Part shown: positions 26,145 through 36,500 of the stretch, in pieces
Position numbering within the stretch: position 1 is the stretch's first letter
Layout: each line of letters begins with the position of its first letter
From: Anaeramoeba flamelloides
Lineage: Eukaryota; Metamonada; Anaeramoebidae
Direction of reading: 5' to 3'
Assembly (NCBI GenBank): GCA_027625915.1
Contig: JANTQA010000072.1
Location: forward strand, 2,108,001 to 2,172,000
DNA length: 64,000 bases
The notes under the pieces: model-generated
Seen by the model: the letters and a program-made list of their open reading frames with translations, nothing else
Database searches by the model: none
Told to the model about the DNA's origin: nothing
Translations under genes and position numbers: made by a program

Positions 26145-26742
26145 GCTGCTGTTGTTGGAGTTGTTGCTGTTGTTGGAGTTGTTGGAGTTGTTGTTGTTGT
26201 TGTTGCTGTTCCTGTTGCTGTTGGAGTTGGAGTTGTTGGAGTTGTTGTTGGAGTTGTTGTTGTTGCTGTTGTTGTTGCTGTTGTTGTTGTTGCTGTTGTT
26301 GTTGCTGTTGGAGTTGCTGTTGTTGTTTTTGTTGCTGCTGCTGTTGTTGTTGTTCTTGTTGTTGCTGCTGGAATTGATATTGTAATTGTAATTCTTCATC
26401 TTCTAAAAATTCTGAATAATATATTCCTTCTTGAAAATTTTGTTGATCCATTTCTTCAGGTAAATAAGGTATTTCTTCATTTTGATAATTTTCATCATAG
26501 TAATATTGGTCATCTTCATAATACTCTTGTTCGTAATTTTGTTCATTAAAATATTGTTGTTGTTGGAGTTGTTGTTGTTGGAGTTGTTGTTGTTGCTGTT
26601 GCTGTTGCTGTTGGAGTTGTTGCTGTTGTTGCTGTTGTTGCTGTTGTTGTGAGTGTAATTGTTGCTGTTGTTGTTGCTGTTGTTGCTGTTGTTGTTGAAA
26701 AGAGAAATTGGTAAATTGATTATTTTGTTGGTTATTGCTCAT
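14089..26742 (-). CDS. PolyQ-ankyrin-double BTB/POZ protein (ABTB1-like architecture)
   Basis: Three-exon model: 26742-25990, 19771-19679, 15711-14089, giving 822 residues; all junctions are phase 0 with GT donors and AG acceptors. Exon 1 starts MSNNQQNNQF, carries two long Q tracts around an acidic Y-rich segment, and ends in the opening helices of an ankyrin array (NNLIQQDPQVINKL). Exon 2 is one ankyrin unit (GQSLVFYAIHNQG...LGANLN). Exon 3 adds about five more (GTPLNLS, DSPLMCA, GQTVLFY, GVPLLFA, GLTPLWM). A first BTB is split by a KE-rich insert (14760-14920); the second BTB reads IIVGNASQTIHKEVLIARSE. The BTB fold often bridges to cullin-3 ubiquitin ligases; that role is inferred here. 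Introns are 6.2 and 4.0 kb, so skipped exons are possible. Repeat spacing across both joins is 32 rather than 33 residues, close to the norm. If the joins are wrong, exon 3 alone still encodes ANK-BTB-BTB. Confidence 0.62.
14780..14905 (-). repeat. KE/NE-rich coding repeat inside the first BTB domain
   Basis: Hexamer-like CTTTTC/CATTTT repeats on the plus strand encode lysine, glutamate and asparagine runs on the minus strand. The tract separates the first half of BTB 1 (INIHFNFVMARITRD) from its second half (INILLKFIYTGVAEMSS). Confidence 0.75.
15712..19678 (-). other. Giant intron 2 of the ankyrin/BTB gene (4.0 kb)
   Basis: The donor is GTAAAT below 19679 and the acceptor is AACAG at 15712. 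It contains a family-E element (17906-18690) and A/T homopolymer stretches (16860-17100). I see no further ankyrin-like exon. Confidence 0.5.
17906..18690. mobile_element. Family-E inverted-repeat element, copy 1
   Basis: About 785 bp. The left arm reads GTGTTTGAAATATTCTCG, then CCCGAAAATCGAAAATAC, TTTTTTAACCAC and ATATACTCAGTTTAACGG. The right arm is the inverse (CTGAGTATATT, CGTGGTTAAAAAATTTTAGG, GATTTTCGGGTATTTTCGGG). The centre is GC-richer with GGTTAGGTATGG-like sequence. No transposase is present. A second copy at 50384-51283 lies in the opposite orientation. Confidence 0.75.
20549..21087 (-). mobile_element. Family-C MITE-like element, copy 2 (inverted)
   Basis: The inverse of the 7.2-kb copy, starting at an AT run with TATAAACAATATTCCAAAAA and ending GGTGTGTCCAAATTTTTGGA then GGGGTTTATA. 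The terminal sequences TATAAAC...ATTCCAAAAATTTGGACA are inverted copies of each other, the mark of a DNA transposon. No insert of family D is present. Confidence 0.72.
21487..21609 (+). mobile_element. Family-D SINE-like insert D1
   Basis: A 123-bp insert starting AGATTTATTGTTAAG, flanked by a perfect 16-bp direct repeat AATTTATTGTATTTTC (21471-21486 and 21610-21625). The corresponding site is empty in the family-C copies at 7.2 and 46.6 kb. Long target duplications of this size are typical of LINE/SINE-type insertion; the family is otherwise unknown to me. Confidence 0.65.
21782..21926 (+). mobile_element. Family-D SINE-like insert D2
   Basis: A 145-bp insert starting ATTTATTGTTAAG, with conserved interior TTTTGATTCAAAGAGTATCT and CAGTCGTCAGAAGTATTTGA. 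It is flanked by the direct repeat AAAAAAATTGTATTGG. The site is empty in copies 1 and 2 of family C but filled at the same position in the 46.8-kb copy. Confidence 0.65.
22363..23546. mobile_element. Family-F inverted-repeat element with TCGCGAT motifs
   Basis: About 1.18 kb. The ends are GAGGTTTTGATGATA at left and its inverse TATCATCAAAACCTC at right, each next to TA, consistent with a TA target duplication. Subterminal regions repeat the motif TCGCGAT/ATCGCGA and variants (for example AATCGCGATTAG, AATTATCGCGATTTG). No transposase ORF is seen, so it is non-autonomous. Confidence 0.65.
23628..23843. mobile_element. Family-G MITE-like element, copy 1
   Basis: 216 bp between TATAAACTCCATTTCAAAAT and the inverse end ATGAAATTTAGTTTATA, with interior CATTAAAAATCAAATTTTGA and GTTATATATTATAATA. 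It resembles 30065-30262. The left end abuts an (AT)n run, the same landing context as family-C copy 2. Confidence 0.6.
24216..25043. mobile_element. Family-J inverted-repeat element with duplicated ends
   Basis: Two direct copies of a left end (near 24216 and 24326: GGGAAAAAAAGTGAAACATG, then GGGAACATTAATAGAACC) and two of the inverse right end (near 24680-24730 and 24983-25043: TTCTATTAATGTTC, CGTGTTGCACTTTTTTTCCC). The interior holding TTTTGGAGATCTCAAAAATAG is tandemly duplicated with a period of about 310 bp. A degenerate relative of the right half is at 27735-27935. Confidence 0.6.
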
Positions 26743-29280
26743 TGTTAGCGAAAAAATCAAAAAAAAAAAATGACAAAAACATTTCAAGATTTAGGACAAG
26801 AAAATTGTTGAAATTCTATTGAAAGTGTTACAAGCGGAAAGATATTTTCAGTTCTTAATTATTTCCTTTTCAAGAGTAAATTTTCAACATAAAAAAAATA
26901 TGTTGTGTTTTTTAATTTGACATTGACCAACGCTTAATGTTTCTAATCAAAGTTATTTTGTTTTAAAGCATTTTCTAATATTCTAATTTTTTTTTTTTGG
27001 TATTTTACTAATGACTTGGAAAAAATTTCATTTCAAGTATATCCTTTTCTTTTTCAAAAAGAGTTTTCAAGGAAATTGATTGTAATTTGAAATTGGAAAA
27101 AGGAAAAAAGAAGTGAAAATTTTTTAATTTTCATACATCAAAAGAAACTTAGTAGGAACGAAAAAGTTTGAACAATTTGAGAACTTTGGATTAGCATTTC
27201 TGAAAAACAGTTCAACACAATAATTAATTCGGGAAACTTGTAGAAAATGAAAAATAATAACTATTACTGGTATTTGAATTCTAAAGGGGGAAAAATTTTC
27301 ACTTTTTTTTTCTGTGTTTCTTTTGCAAAATAAAGTTTCTCAAAGAAGTGTGTTAAATGTTGTTTTGTTGGAAAAAGGAAGTACACGTTTTTCCCATTAG
27401 CAATTCAAATAACAGAAAAGGTTAAAATAATTCATTAAAAACAAAAGGAAGGACTAAACACAATAATAGTTTTTTTAATACTCTCTTATGTCTTAAGGAG
27501 TTTTTGTTTGATCGAAATATCCTTACTGTTATTTGAATTACAAATTGGAAACATTTTTAGTTCATTTTCGATTTCCTTTTTCAAATAAAGTTTAATAAAT
27601 TCCAATCTACTTCTCTAAGAACTCTCTATTTGCAAAAGATAAAGATAGAAAAATATTAACAATGAAGTTAAAATATTCTCCCTCTCCAAATTCAAATATG
27701 AGTAAAAATTTGCTTAAAAAAATTGACTATTTTGGGAGATCTTGAAAATTACTAATGAAATTTTTATTATCAAGGAGAAACAAATCGTTTTTGTTGGATT
27801 TATACAATTTAAAATAATCTAATGAATAATAATTTGAAAATAATTTATTTCTTTTTTTTAATTGATTTTATTTTTCTTTTTCAGGTTCTATTAAGGTTCC
27901 CAATTAAAAATGGTATTGAAATTTTTTTCCTTGTTTCCGTTTTTTTTGAAATCATTATTTCTTTTTCCTTTTGAAAATTTTATAGCTACTAAATAGAAAA
28001 AAATGAAAAAATATAGTAACTTTTAAAGGCACTCGAATAAAAAAATTTTCTAAAAAAGAAAGAAAAGGAAAATTTTAGGGAAATTCGTTTAATTATTCTC
28101 TGTTGTTTTATATAATCCTTTACAAAAGTGAATATCAACAAACTTGTTTCAAATCTAATAATTCTATATCACCAAAATAAGTTAGGTGATTATAAAACCG
28201 AAATAAGATAAAAAAAAATCAACTTTTCCTCTCTTGTGAGTGCAAAAGAAAATGAACAAAAAAATCATATGTTGTATCAAATCTCAAAATAAAAAATAAC
28301 AAATCTTTCAGCTCGAATTGAACACTTTTGAGTGACTATTTGTATTTGAAAATAAAATGGATTAAACTTTTGTCTGGTTATCTTTTTTCTTTTCTGAAAT
28401 ATAGTTTCCATTTACTATTTCTTCGCCAAATTTTAAATCTCTTATTATTAAAAAGGATTAATCTAGAACAAAAGATTAACAATTAGAATATATTTTTTTG
28501 ATGTATAAAATATACTGTTGAAAAGGAAATATTTAAGAACTGAAAATACCTTTCCCCTTATCACACTTTCAATAGAATTCCAACAATTTTCTTAACATAT
28601 CAAAATCAAAATTCTATAGAAAAAAATAGGAAAATGAAGCATAAATATTATCCTATTTCTCATTCAAATTTATTCATCTTTTCTTAAATTCAAGTTTATA
28701 AAATAACCAGTACTTACCTGGTCAACACGTGTCACAAATTAAGAAACAATAATCCCGAATATAATACTTCAAGAAAATATAATAATAAATTTTTAAAAAT
28801 TATTACTAGATCTTAAAATTAAAAAATGGAATCAAAAAAATAATTAACGATATTTTCGAACCCATACGTAAATACTTGATTTATTAAGAAATTATTATTT
28901 TTGAAAGTTGGGTTGATTTTTCTATTTTTATGAAGTTTTATATTTAGATAGTTTTTTCTGAATTATTTCAGAAAAATTGTTTTACTTTAAAAGAATCTAG
29001 AAATCTTATTATTGGTAAAGAAATAGTATAAAAATTGAATTTAAAAATAAAAATCACAAAAGTTACAAAATAATTTATTATAAAAAACTACTTATTTTCT
29101 AAAAAATAATCCAATTATTATCTTAAACTTGAAAAAAATTCTTTTTTTAATGATTCAGATTTTCAATCATTTTTTCATATTGGTTAACAAAAAATTTAAA
29201 AAAATACCAGAAAGACGAAATAATGTCAAACTAAAATAAAATTTTCTCCCAAAATACCTTTTTAAGGCCCTAAAAATTTA

Positions 29281-29479
29281 CAGTCAGTTTCACTTTTAAG
29301 GCACAAACTTTCAACGAAAATTAAGGCACAAAAAAATTTCAAATTAAGGCACAAAAATTTGGAATTTTTAATTTTTACAAATTATTTTACTAGAATTTGA
29401 AATTTTGTGCTTTAATTTGAGATTTTTTTTTTGCCTTAATTTTTGTTGAAATTTTGTGCCTTAAAAGTGAAACTGACTG
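29281..29479. mobile_element. Family-B TA-flanked MITE, copy 1 (best preserved)
   Basis: A 199-bp element with TA on both sides (29279-29280, 29480-29481). The left end reads CAGTCAGTTTCACTTTTAAG, then GCACAAACTTTCAACG and AAATTAAGGCACAAA; the right end is a close inverse finishing AAAAGTGAAACTGACTG. Terminal CAGT plus TA duplication is the pattern of Tc1/mariner-type elements; there is no transposase. Related copies are at 50839-51030 and about 41075-41260. Confidence 0.82.
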
Positions 29480-30064
29480 TATTGTTTAAGATAAAACAGT
29501 TCCTTTTAATTGAAAATTTTTTAAATTGTAATTAATTATCAAATTCGCATTATTTCAGTGGGTTATCAATAACGTAAAAACAAAAATGTTAATTTTTTTT
29601 AACTCTTATTTCTTTGAGAGGGTCAACTTTTTTATATTCTTAAATAAAATTGATTTCTAATTAATAATACTAATAAAAAAACCAGAAACAAATATTATTT
29701 AATATCTTATTATGATAATAAAGTATTTTCGTAGACTTTGATTATTTGTAAGAAAATATTAAAAAGTCATTTCACTCTTAAACAATGAATAAATAGTTTA
29801 AAATAGAATTTAATTATAATTTATTCTACTATTTTTTTAGTTGTATAAGCTATTTTACAACCAAAATGTTATTGTAAGGTGTTAGTTACATCAGTTTAAA
29901 GGATTTTTATGGGTATTTGAAAAAAAATTTCCACAGAAAATTTTAAAAATTAAAATTCTTTTTTTACATTTTTTGGTATTATACTTTTTTTTTTTACAAT
30001 TGTTTTTTTGGAACCTAATTCATTTGAATTTTTTTTATTCCAAGATCTTTAGTAAACTATCTTT

Positions 30065-30262
30065 CATAATAATTGACCCATTAAAAATCAAATTTTAAAG
30101 AAAAATATTTTTAATAATTGAAGTTATCTATTATAATATAAAAATTTAGATTTTAATATTTAATAATATACTCAAAAGATATTTAAATTTTGACAAAAAA
30201 TAAAAGAAAAATAAATAAAAAAAAAACTTTTAAAAAAAATTTGGACATTTATTTTGAAAGAA
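30065..30262. mobile_element. Family-G element, diverged copy 2
   Basis: CCATTAAAAATCAAATTTTA, GAAGTTATCTATTATAATAT and AATTTGGACATTTATTTTGA follow the same order as 23628-23843. The ends are decayed. Confidence 0.5.
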
Positions 30263-32616
30263 GCATTACATAAAAAATAGAAAATTTAAAAATGTAAAAA
30301 AATACATTTATCTATTCTCCTTCTATTTGAATAACTTAACCTAATCTCTTTTTCATATTTGAAACCAATTTTTTTATTTATTCATCTGTTACTTCTTTCA
30401 AATTTTTCATTTTCATTATCCATTTTAACAAAAAAAAGTTGAAAAAATAAAAAAAGAGAAAAAATGATTTATTTGTAAACTTTTTATTATGAGAGAAAAA
30501 ACTTCAAAAAGATACAAAAGAAATTCATTATTCAAATGTAAGAAGGGCCATTTATTATGAAATTTATTTTAGTTTGCTTTTTAAAGATATTTTATTAGTT
30601 TTTTATTGAAACAGTGTACTAATGATTGTAGAAAAAAAATATAGATTGCTATTGGAATTTTATTTTATCTTCAATTGAAGATCTAACGTAACATTGTTGT
30701 TTAAAAATTTTTCCTTTGAATTTTTGTTTTGAAATTTTTAAGAAATTATCATGATCAATAATATCTACTTCATACAAAAATCAACTATTCTCACATTTTT
30801 ATCTGTTAACTTATTTCTTATTTAAATTTGAAAGGCCTTTTAGCAAAAATAATCGATATTTCTAAAATTGGTTGATTCTCGGCAGAAACATTTTTTTTTT
30901 TTTTTGATTTAATAATGGCTTAAGAACCAATATTGGATAGGTTACTTGTTTTCTCAATATAATTGGGAACTTGTTATTTTTTCGTTTTGAGAAGTCAAAT
31001 TGATTAAATTATCATAGAAAATATAATACATATTAAGTTAATATTACATGGGTTTCTTAAAAGTGCCTATGATATATAAATATAATTTTAAAAAATAAGA
31101 GATCAGATTGTCAATTTGATCCCAAAAATAGAGTTAATTTTGGATAAACTTTTTTTCATTCAATAAAATAATTTAAATAATGTATTATTTACAGTAAATT
31201 CCTATAAAAGCAACATTATTTTCTCTAAGAATTTAAAACAATCCAATTATTTTTCAAATATTTTCTCAGAATATGACTGGATTTACCTTCAAAGTTGATA
31301 TAAATTTAGGTATACTATAAGATATATAAGAAAACATTAACTTGTAAGAACAAGAAAAAAAGTAAGTGTTCTAATCATCATACCATTTTTTTGTAATTTT
31401 TAATTTTTTTTAAAAACATTATTCTTTATATATTTTTTTACTAAACCCAAAATTTCAATCTTATTTACTTAGACAAACTAACAGAAATAAAAAAGAGGGA
31501 TATTCTTAAAAGATAAATCTTTTATAAATTTTCAATTTGTTTTTCAACATTCAATACTTTTAATCTCAAATATTCAACTAGTAAAAGTTAATTGTAATTA
31601 TTGAATTTTCATTTTGATAAATATTAATGGAAATTTTAAGGAAATAAACGAAAAAAAATCCTCTAATTTGAAAGAAAATTATTATATAATTTTTTCAATT
31701 CAACAAAAAATGGAATTATTGCTACAATTCAAGAAAAAATATCCATTAGTATTTTTATCACATTTACAAACAATTCAAGTCTAATCATAATTACAAAATT
31801 GGTTAATAATCTTAATAAAGTATTTTTCAGATTGTATAAAAGTTAGTATATTTGTTAAATCAAAAAAATTCCCGACATTTTACTAATTTTGAAAAATAAT
31901 TTCAATTTTTCATCTTTATCTTGAATATTTTATCATTATTTAGTTTAATTTGATAAAAGTAATATTTTTTTTTCATTTTATATATCTATAATTATCCTTT
32001 TTTGACAAAACTTCAAATAAAGATGTTAACTAAATTACACTTATTTTTTGCTCTTTTTAGAGTGATTTTGTGTTTTCTTTTCTTCTTCTTCTTCTTCTAA
32101 CAGTAAAAAAAAATACAAGTAAATAAAAAAAAAAACATAAAGTCCAAATAAAATAATAATTGAAAAACCTTGTATTCTAATAAATTTGGGGTTATTTAGA
32201 AAAATTTAGAAACCAATCATTCGAAATTATTTTTTTAATGCTTATATAAGAAAAGTTTTCTAATTACTTCATTTTTATTGCTTTCTTTTTTTCTTTTTTC
32301 AATTTTTAATGTTGGTATTTTTTTCATCCCCATACAAAATAATTAAAAAATAAATACCCACTAACAAATTTCAATATATTTTATATGAAATTACAATAAT
32401 TTTTCATTTTTTTATTTCATTGTCTAATATAAATTTCCTTGAACTTTTCAATAATTATTTTCAAGAATTTTACCCAAACTTTCCATTGGCTATTAAAATA
32501 ATATTTTAGAAGATTTCCACCAAAAAATTCAATTGATTTTGTATAAAAGTTTGTTTTATTTTCATAAAAAGTTTCCTTTAAAAATCGTCTCAAATTTCAT
32601 TATTTGAGTTTTAATT

Positions 32617-33111
32617 ATAGTAGGGAAAAAAATACCGGACATGAAAAAAAATCCCTGACAAGATTTTTTAATTGTGAGTATTAGTAAAATTTTTGTATAA
32701 TTTCAATGAAATCCTTATTATAAATAACCAATTTTTTTATGAGATTAGTAATAAACCTACCTAAAGTCCATCAAAGTAAGGTGTCTCTAGAAGACTCGAG
32801 TAATTGTTTGATAGCCTAATGTTGATCAACTTTTTTTGAAAAACAATCGAGTTTTATCGAGGTTTACTAGAGTTTGGAAAATGATAATTTTTCTTCTTGT
32901 TTTTTGATTGATTGAATGGTGTTTTGAACAAGTGTGATTTCATCAATCATCATTCTAATAAGTGGGGGAGTTATAATTGAAAAAGTTCGATTCTTAAAAA
33001 AAGGAATTTGATTGTAAATAAATGAAATTACACAATAATTTTACTAATACTCACAATTAATAATCTTTTCAGGGATTTTTTTCATGTCCGGTATTTTTTT
33101 CACTGCTCTAC
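32617..33111. mobile_element. Family-A MITE-like element, copy 2
   Basis: The same element as 5109-5610, with cleaner ends: AAAAAAATACCGGACATGAA followed by AATCCCTGACAAGATT at left, and AATCTTTTCAGGGATTTTTT then CATGTCCGGTATTTTTTT at right. Inverted arms are about 65 bp. It lies about 400 bp upstream of the ArfGAP start. Confidence 0.8.
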
Positions 33112-33519
33112 TTGGATCTCTTGACTAAAAATTCATTTCAGAAAGGAATTTTTGAAAAAGATAATTCATTTCTCTAAAGATGATAAAGTCGTTTGTTTAT
33201 CAAGGTTAATTGGATACTTTCAAAAATATATTTAATTGCTTTTGTTTAAAAATTGAATCTGAGCTATTTAAATATCATATTCCCAGCCAAAGAATTCTAA
33301 ATTATATTGAAAATAATCCATTTGTAAGTAAAACACTCAAAAAACAACAATAAAAAGATTACGGTTCTATAAATCATTTGTCTCTAAACAAAATTAGACT
33401 GACACACTCAAAAAAATCTTGAATCGTTCAAACCAAAAAAATCATTATTTTTCTTTCACAACAATCACTTTTAAACTTTTTTTTTATTATTGAAAAAACA
33501 AAACAAAAAATCTGTTCAA

Positions 33520-36500
33520 ATGTCAAACAAAAAGCTTTCACAAGGAAAACATATGAAAATTTTAAAAAACCTTCTTCAAATTCCATCCAATCAAGTTTGT
33601 GCAGACTGTGGCTGTGCTGGTATAAATCCTTTTCTTTTTTCGGTTCATTTGTAAAAACTTTCTTGTTTAAATCAGATTTAAAACCACACCCTGAATTCAC
33701 CAATAGACAGTGGTGGCTGTTTTTACAAAATTTGTTCTTTTTATATTCTTCTCTTCTTTTTGAAAACACAATTTTTTTTTGTTAATTTTCTTTTTTCGCT
33801 CTATGTTTCTTTTCAATACATTAATCCCCTGCTATTCACTCTGAAACCATATTAGGACCAACATGGGCTTCTGTAAATTTAGGGTTGTTTATTTGTATTA
33901 ATTGTGCTGGTGTCCATAGATCGATCGGTACTCATATTACACAGGTGAGGAGCACAACCCTGGACTCGTGGACAATTAAGCAAGTCAAAACAATGAGTGA
34001 GGTTGGTAACAAAATTGGAAATAGCTTTTGGGAGGCTAAGCTTCCCGAAGGGTTTGTCAAACCCAAGCCTTCCAACAAATTCGCTGTTGAACAATTCATT
34101 AGGGATAAGTATCAGCATAGATTATATTTTAGTAAAAAACCAAAACCAAAACCACAAGTGACAAGCACTGAAAAAACGATCCAAAAACAAAAGGTCCGGA
34201 GCAAACATGTGAAATCACCAAGGCGTTTGTACTTTTATTTTTTTTTTTTTTGTTCCTAATCCTCAAAAAGTGTTTTATTTTGTTTTTTTCATAAATTTGT
34301 TGTAAAACTTTAAATATAAAAAATAACACACCAAAAAGAAGCTACTTTGATCTCCAATACAAAATGGTGTTTAAAAATCACTTTTTTTATTCGGTTTACC
34401 ATAAAGACAAAGGAATTTTTTTTTAAAAAAGTTTTACATCTTAATTCAGACTTTTGATAAGTTCATTCTTTTAAATTAAAATAACAACAAACGATTATTT
34501 TGGGATTGAAATTGAAAGAATATTCTGATCCAAGCCTTTTGAAGAAAAACGTAATAACTTTAACTGACTACAAGAAGATTTTTTTTTCAAAATTGTGCAA
34601 ACAAAAAACCACTAAAGCACTGTTTGTTGAAAAATAAATTGATCAAATTTTTCGTTCAGCTTTCTCAAAAAAGAAACAAAAAAATAAAATTGAGAAAGAT
34701 CACTAAAATACCCCCAATTCTGAAATGAAAATGAAAATTAAAAGATAACAAGATTTAAAATATTAAAGAACGACAATTTTTGTGAGAAGGTGCAAATTTT
34801 GAACAGGTCATGTTTTCATAAAAAAATTCATTTAATGTGCGTTTTAGCACGAATTGATGTATTTAAAGCAAAAATAAATATTTTGGACAAAAGTCAAGAA
34901 TAAATTAGAACCAAAAATTACAATTTTATAATTTTGTCAAAAAAGGAAATTTCTTTTTTTAAATTTTTGAATAGGACAAGTGATTATTTCAGATAAATTC
35001 AAAACAAAAAGAATAAAAATAAAATTGTATGTGAGTAGGACCACAAAATTTTCACAAAAGTTTGGTTCAATACGATAAAAAATCATTTAAACATTGAAAC
35101 AAAAAATGTATTATTTTGCAAATATCTCTTTTATGAATGGGGTAAATTGAATTGTTGCAATTTTATTTTTGAATTGTAAAGTCTTCATGAAATTGAAAAT
35201 GTGTCTCTTTAGTTTGGCTTCTTAAACTCTTCCATTAACATTTCTCACAGCAATAACAACAACAATGTAAATTGAGATCTTTCGTTTTCGTTTTTTCGAA
35301 AAGGTCATTTTTCAATTAAAAAAATTGACAGTTAAAAAAAAAAGCTTTTTAAAAAGAGGTAATTTTGTCCTGATTAGATGAAGTGCTATTAGATTATGCG
35401 GTGTGTTGTTGGTGAACATTTTTGGGGGAATATGGTCAATTTAACTTTTACTTCGATTTTTGAAATATGTTTTTGGAAAGCTGAATGAAACTTTTGTTCT
35501 ATTTATTTTTCAATTGAAAGTGCAGCACAAACTAACTACTGTCATTTTCATACTTTATAAAAACTTTTATTTTCAATTTCTTGAGTCATGTTTTCTTTAC
35601 TAATAGTAAAAAAAAACTCAAAACGAAAATAATTTTCGTACATTTCAATTTTAATCGGGCCATTTTAAGGAGGTATGTTCGAAATCAATTCTTCAGAAAC
35701 ATTATAAATTTCATCCTTTCATTTTGGCTAAGGTGTTTGCGATCTTTTATCCACAAATTAAAATAATTTTTTTTTTTTTTTTTTAGATTAAAGAGTGAAT
35801 AATAAAAGTTCCTCTGTTTGGTGTTAGGTTTTTTTTTAAATGAAGAAATAAACCGAAAATTTATTTAATTTTCATTTTATTTCTAAAATTAAAAAAAAAA
35901 AACACCCTTAGCTATTCCAGAAATTAAAAGAGTAGAGTAAAATCTTTGATTTTTCTCCATTCTTTTGAATTCTGGAAAAGAGTCTTTTTTTTTTTTTTTG
36001 AGTTTTCCCAGAATTTAAAAGAATTGGATAAAATCTTAAGATTTTACTCCATCCCCTTGAATTATGGAAAAGCTAACAGCCGTTTTCTTGATGCTTTCTG
36101 TTTTATTTGTGAAGTGTTCTAGGTTTTTTTTACTTTAGAAATAAACAGAAAATTTATTAAAATTTTCTGTTTATTTCTAAAGTAAAAAAAAACCTAACGA
36201 AAATCTATTGATTTTCCGTATAAATAGAAAACTCAAAAAAACCTAACGAAGTTCTATCGGTTTGACCAATAAACAGAAAACTCAAGAAAACCTAACGGCT
36301 ATAAGAGGAAATTTTGTTGAATTCCCTCCCTACAAAATAAAAAAAAAAAAAAAAAAAATAAAAAATTTTTGTTTAAAAGTCTTGTAACTTTACATTTTAG
36401 AATTAAAACTGTTTTAATGGACACTTTATAAAATTGTTTTGTATAAACTGTAAAAACAACTCATTCACCAAAATATATCCAGAAATTTTCCAAATTTTTA

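Larger units (their letters stand above)
26743..33519. other. Divergent intergenic region (6.8 kb)
   Basis: It lies between the divergently transcribed ankyrin/BTB gene (minus) and the ArfGAP gene (plus). It contains a family-J remnant (27735-27935), a textbook but unassigned minus-strand splice donor (CAGGTAAGTA at 28719-28728), a family-B MITE (29281-29479), family G copy 2 (30065-30262) and family A copy 2 (32617-33111). I see no coding region in the rest. Confidence 0.5.

Noticed and set aside
26056-26399. Leucine-, cysteine- and asparagine-rich ORFs opposite or out of frame with the polyQ exon
   Set aside because: Other frames of the CAA/CAG repeat; only the glutamine frame continues into non-repeat protein.
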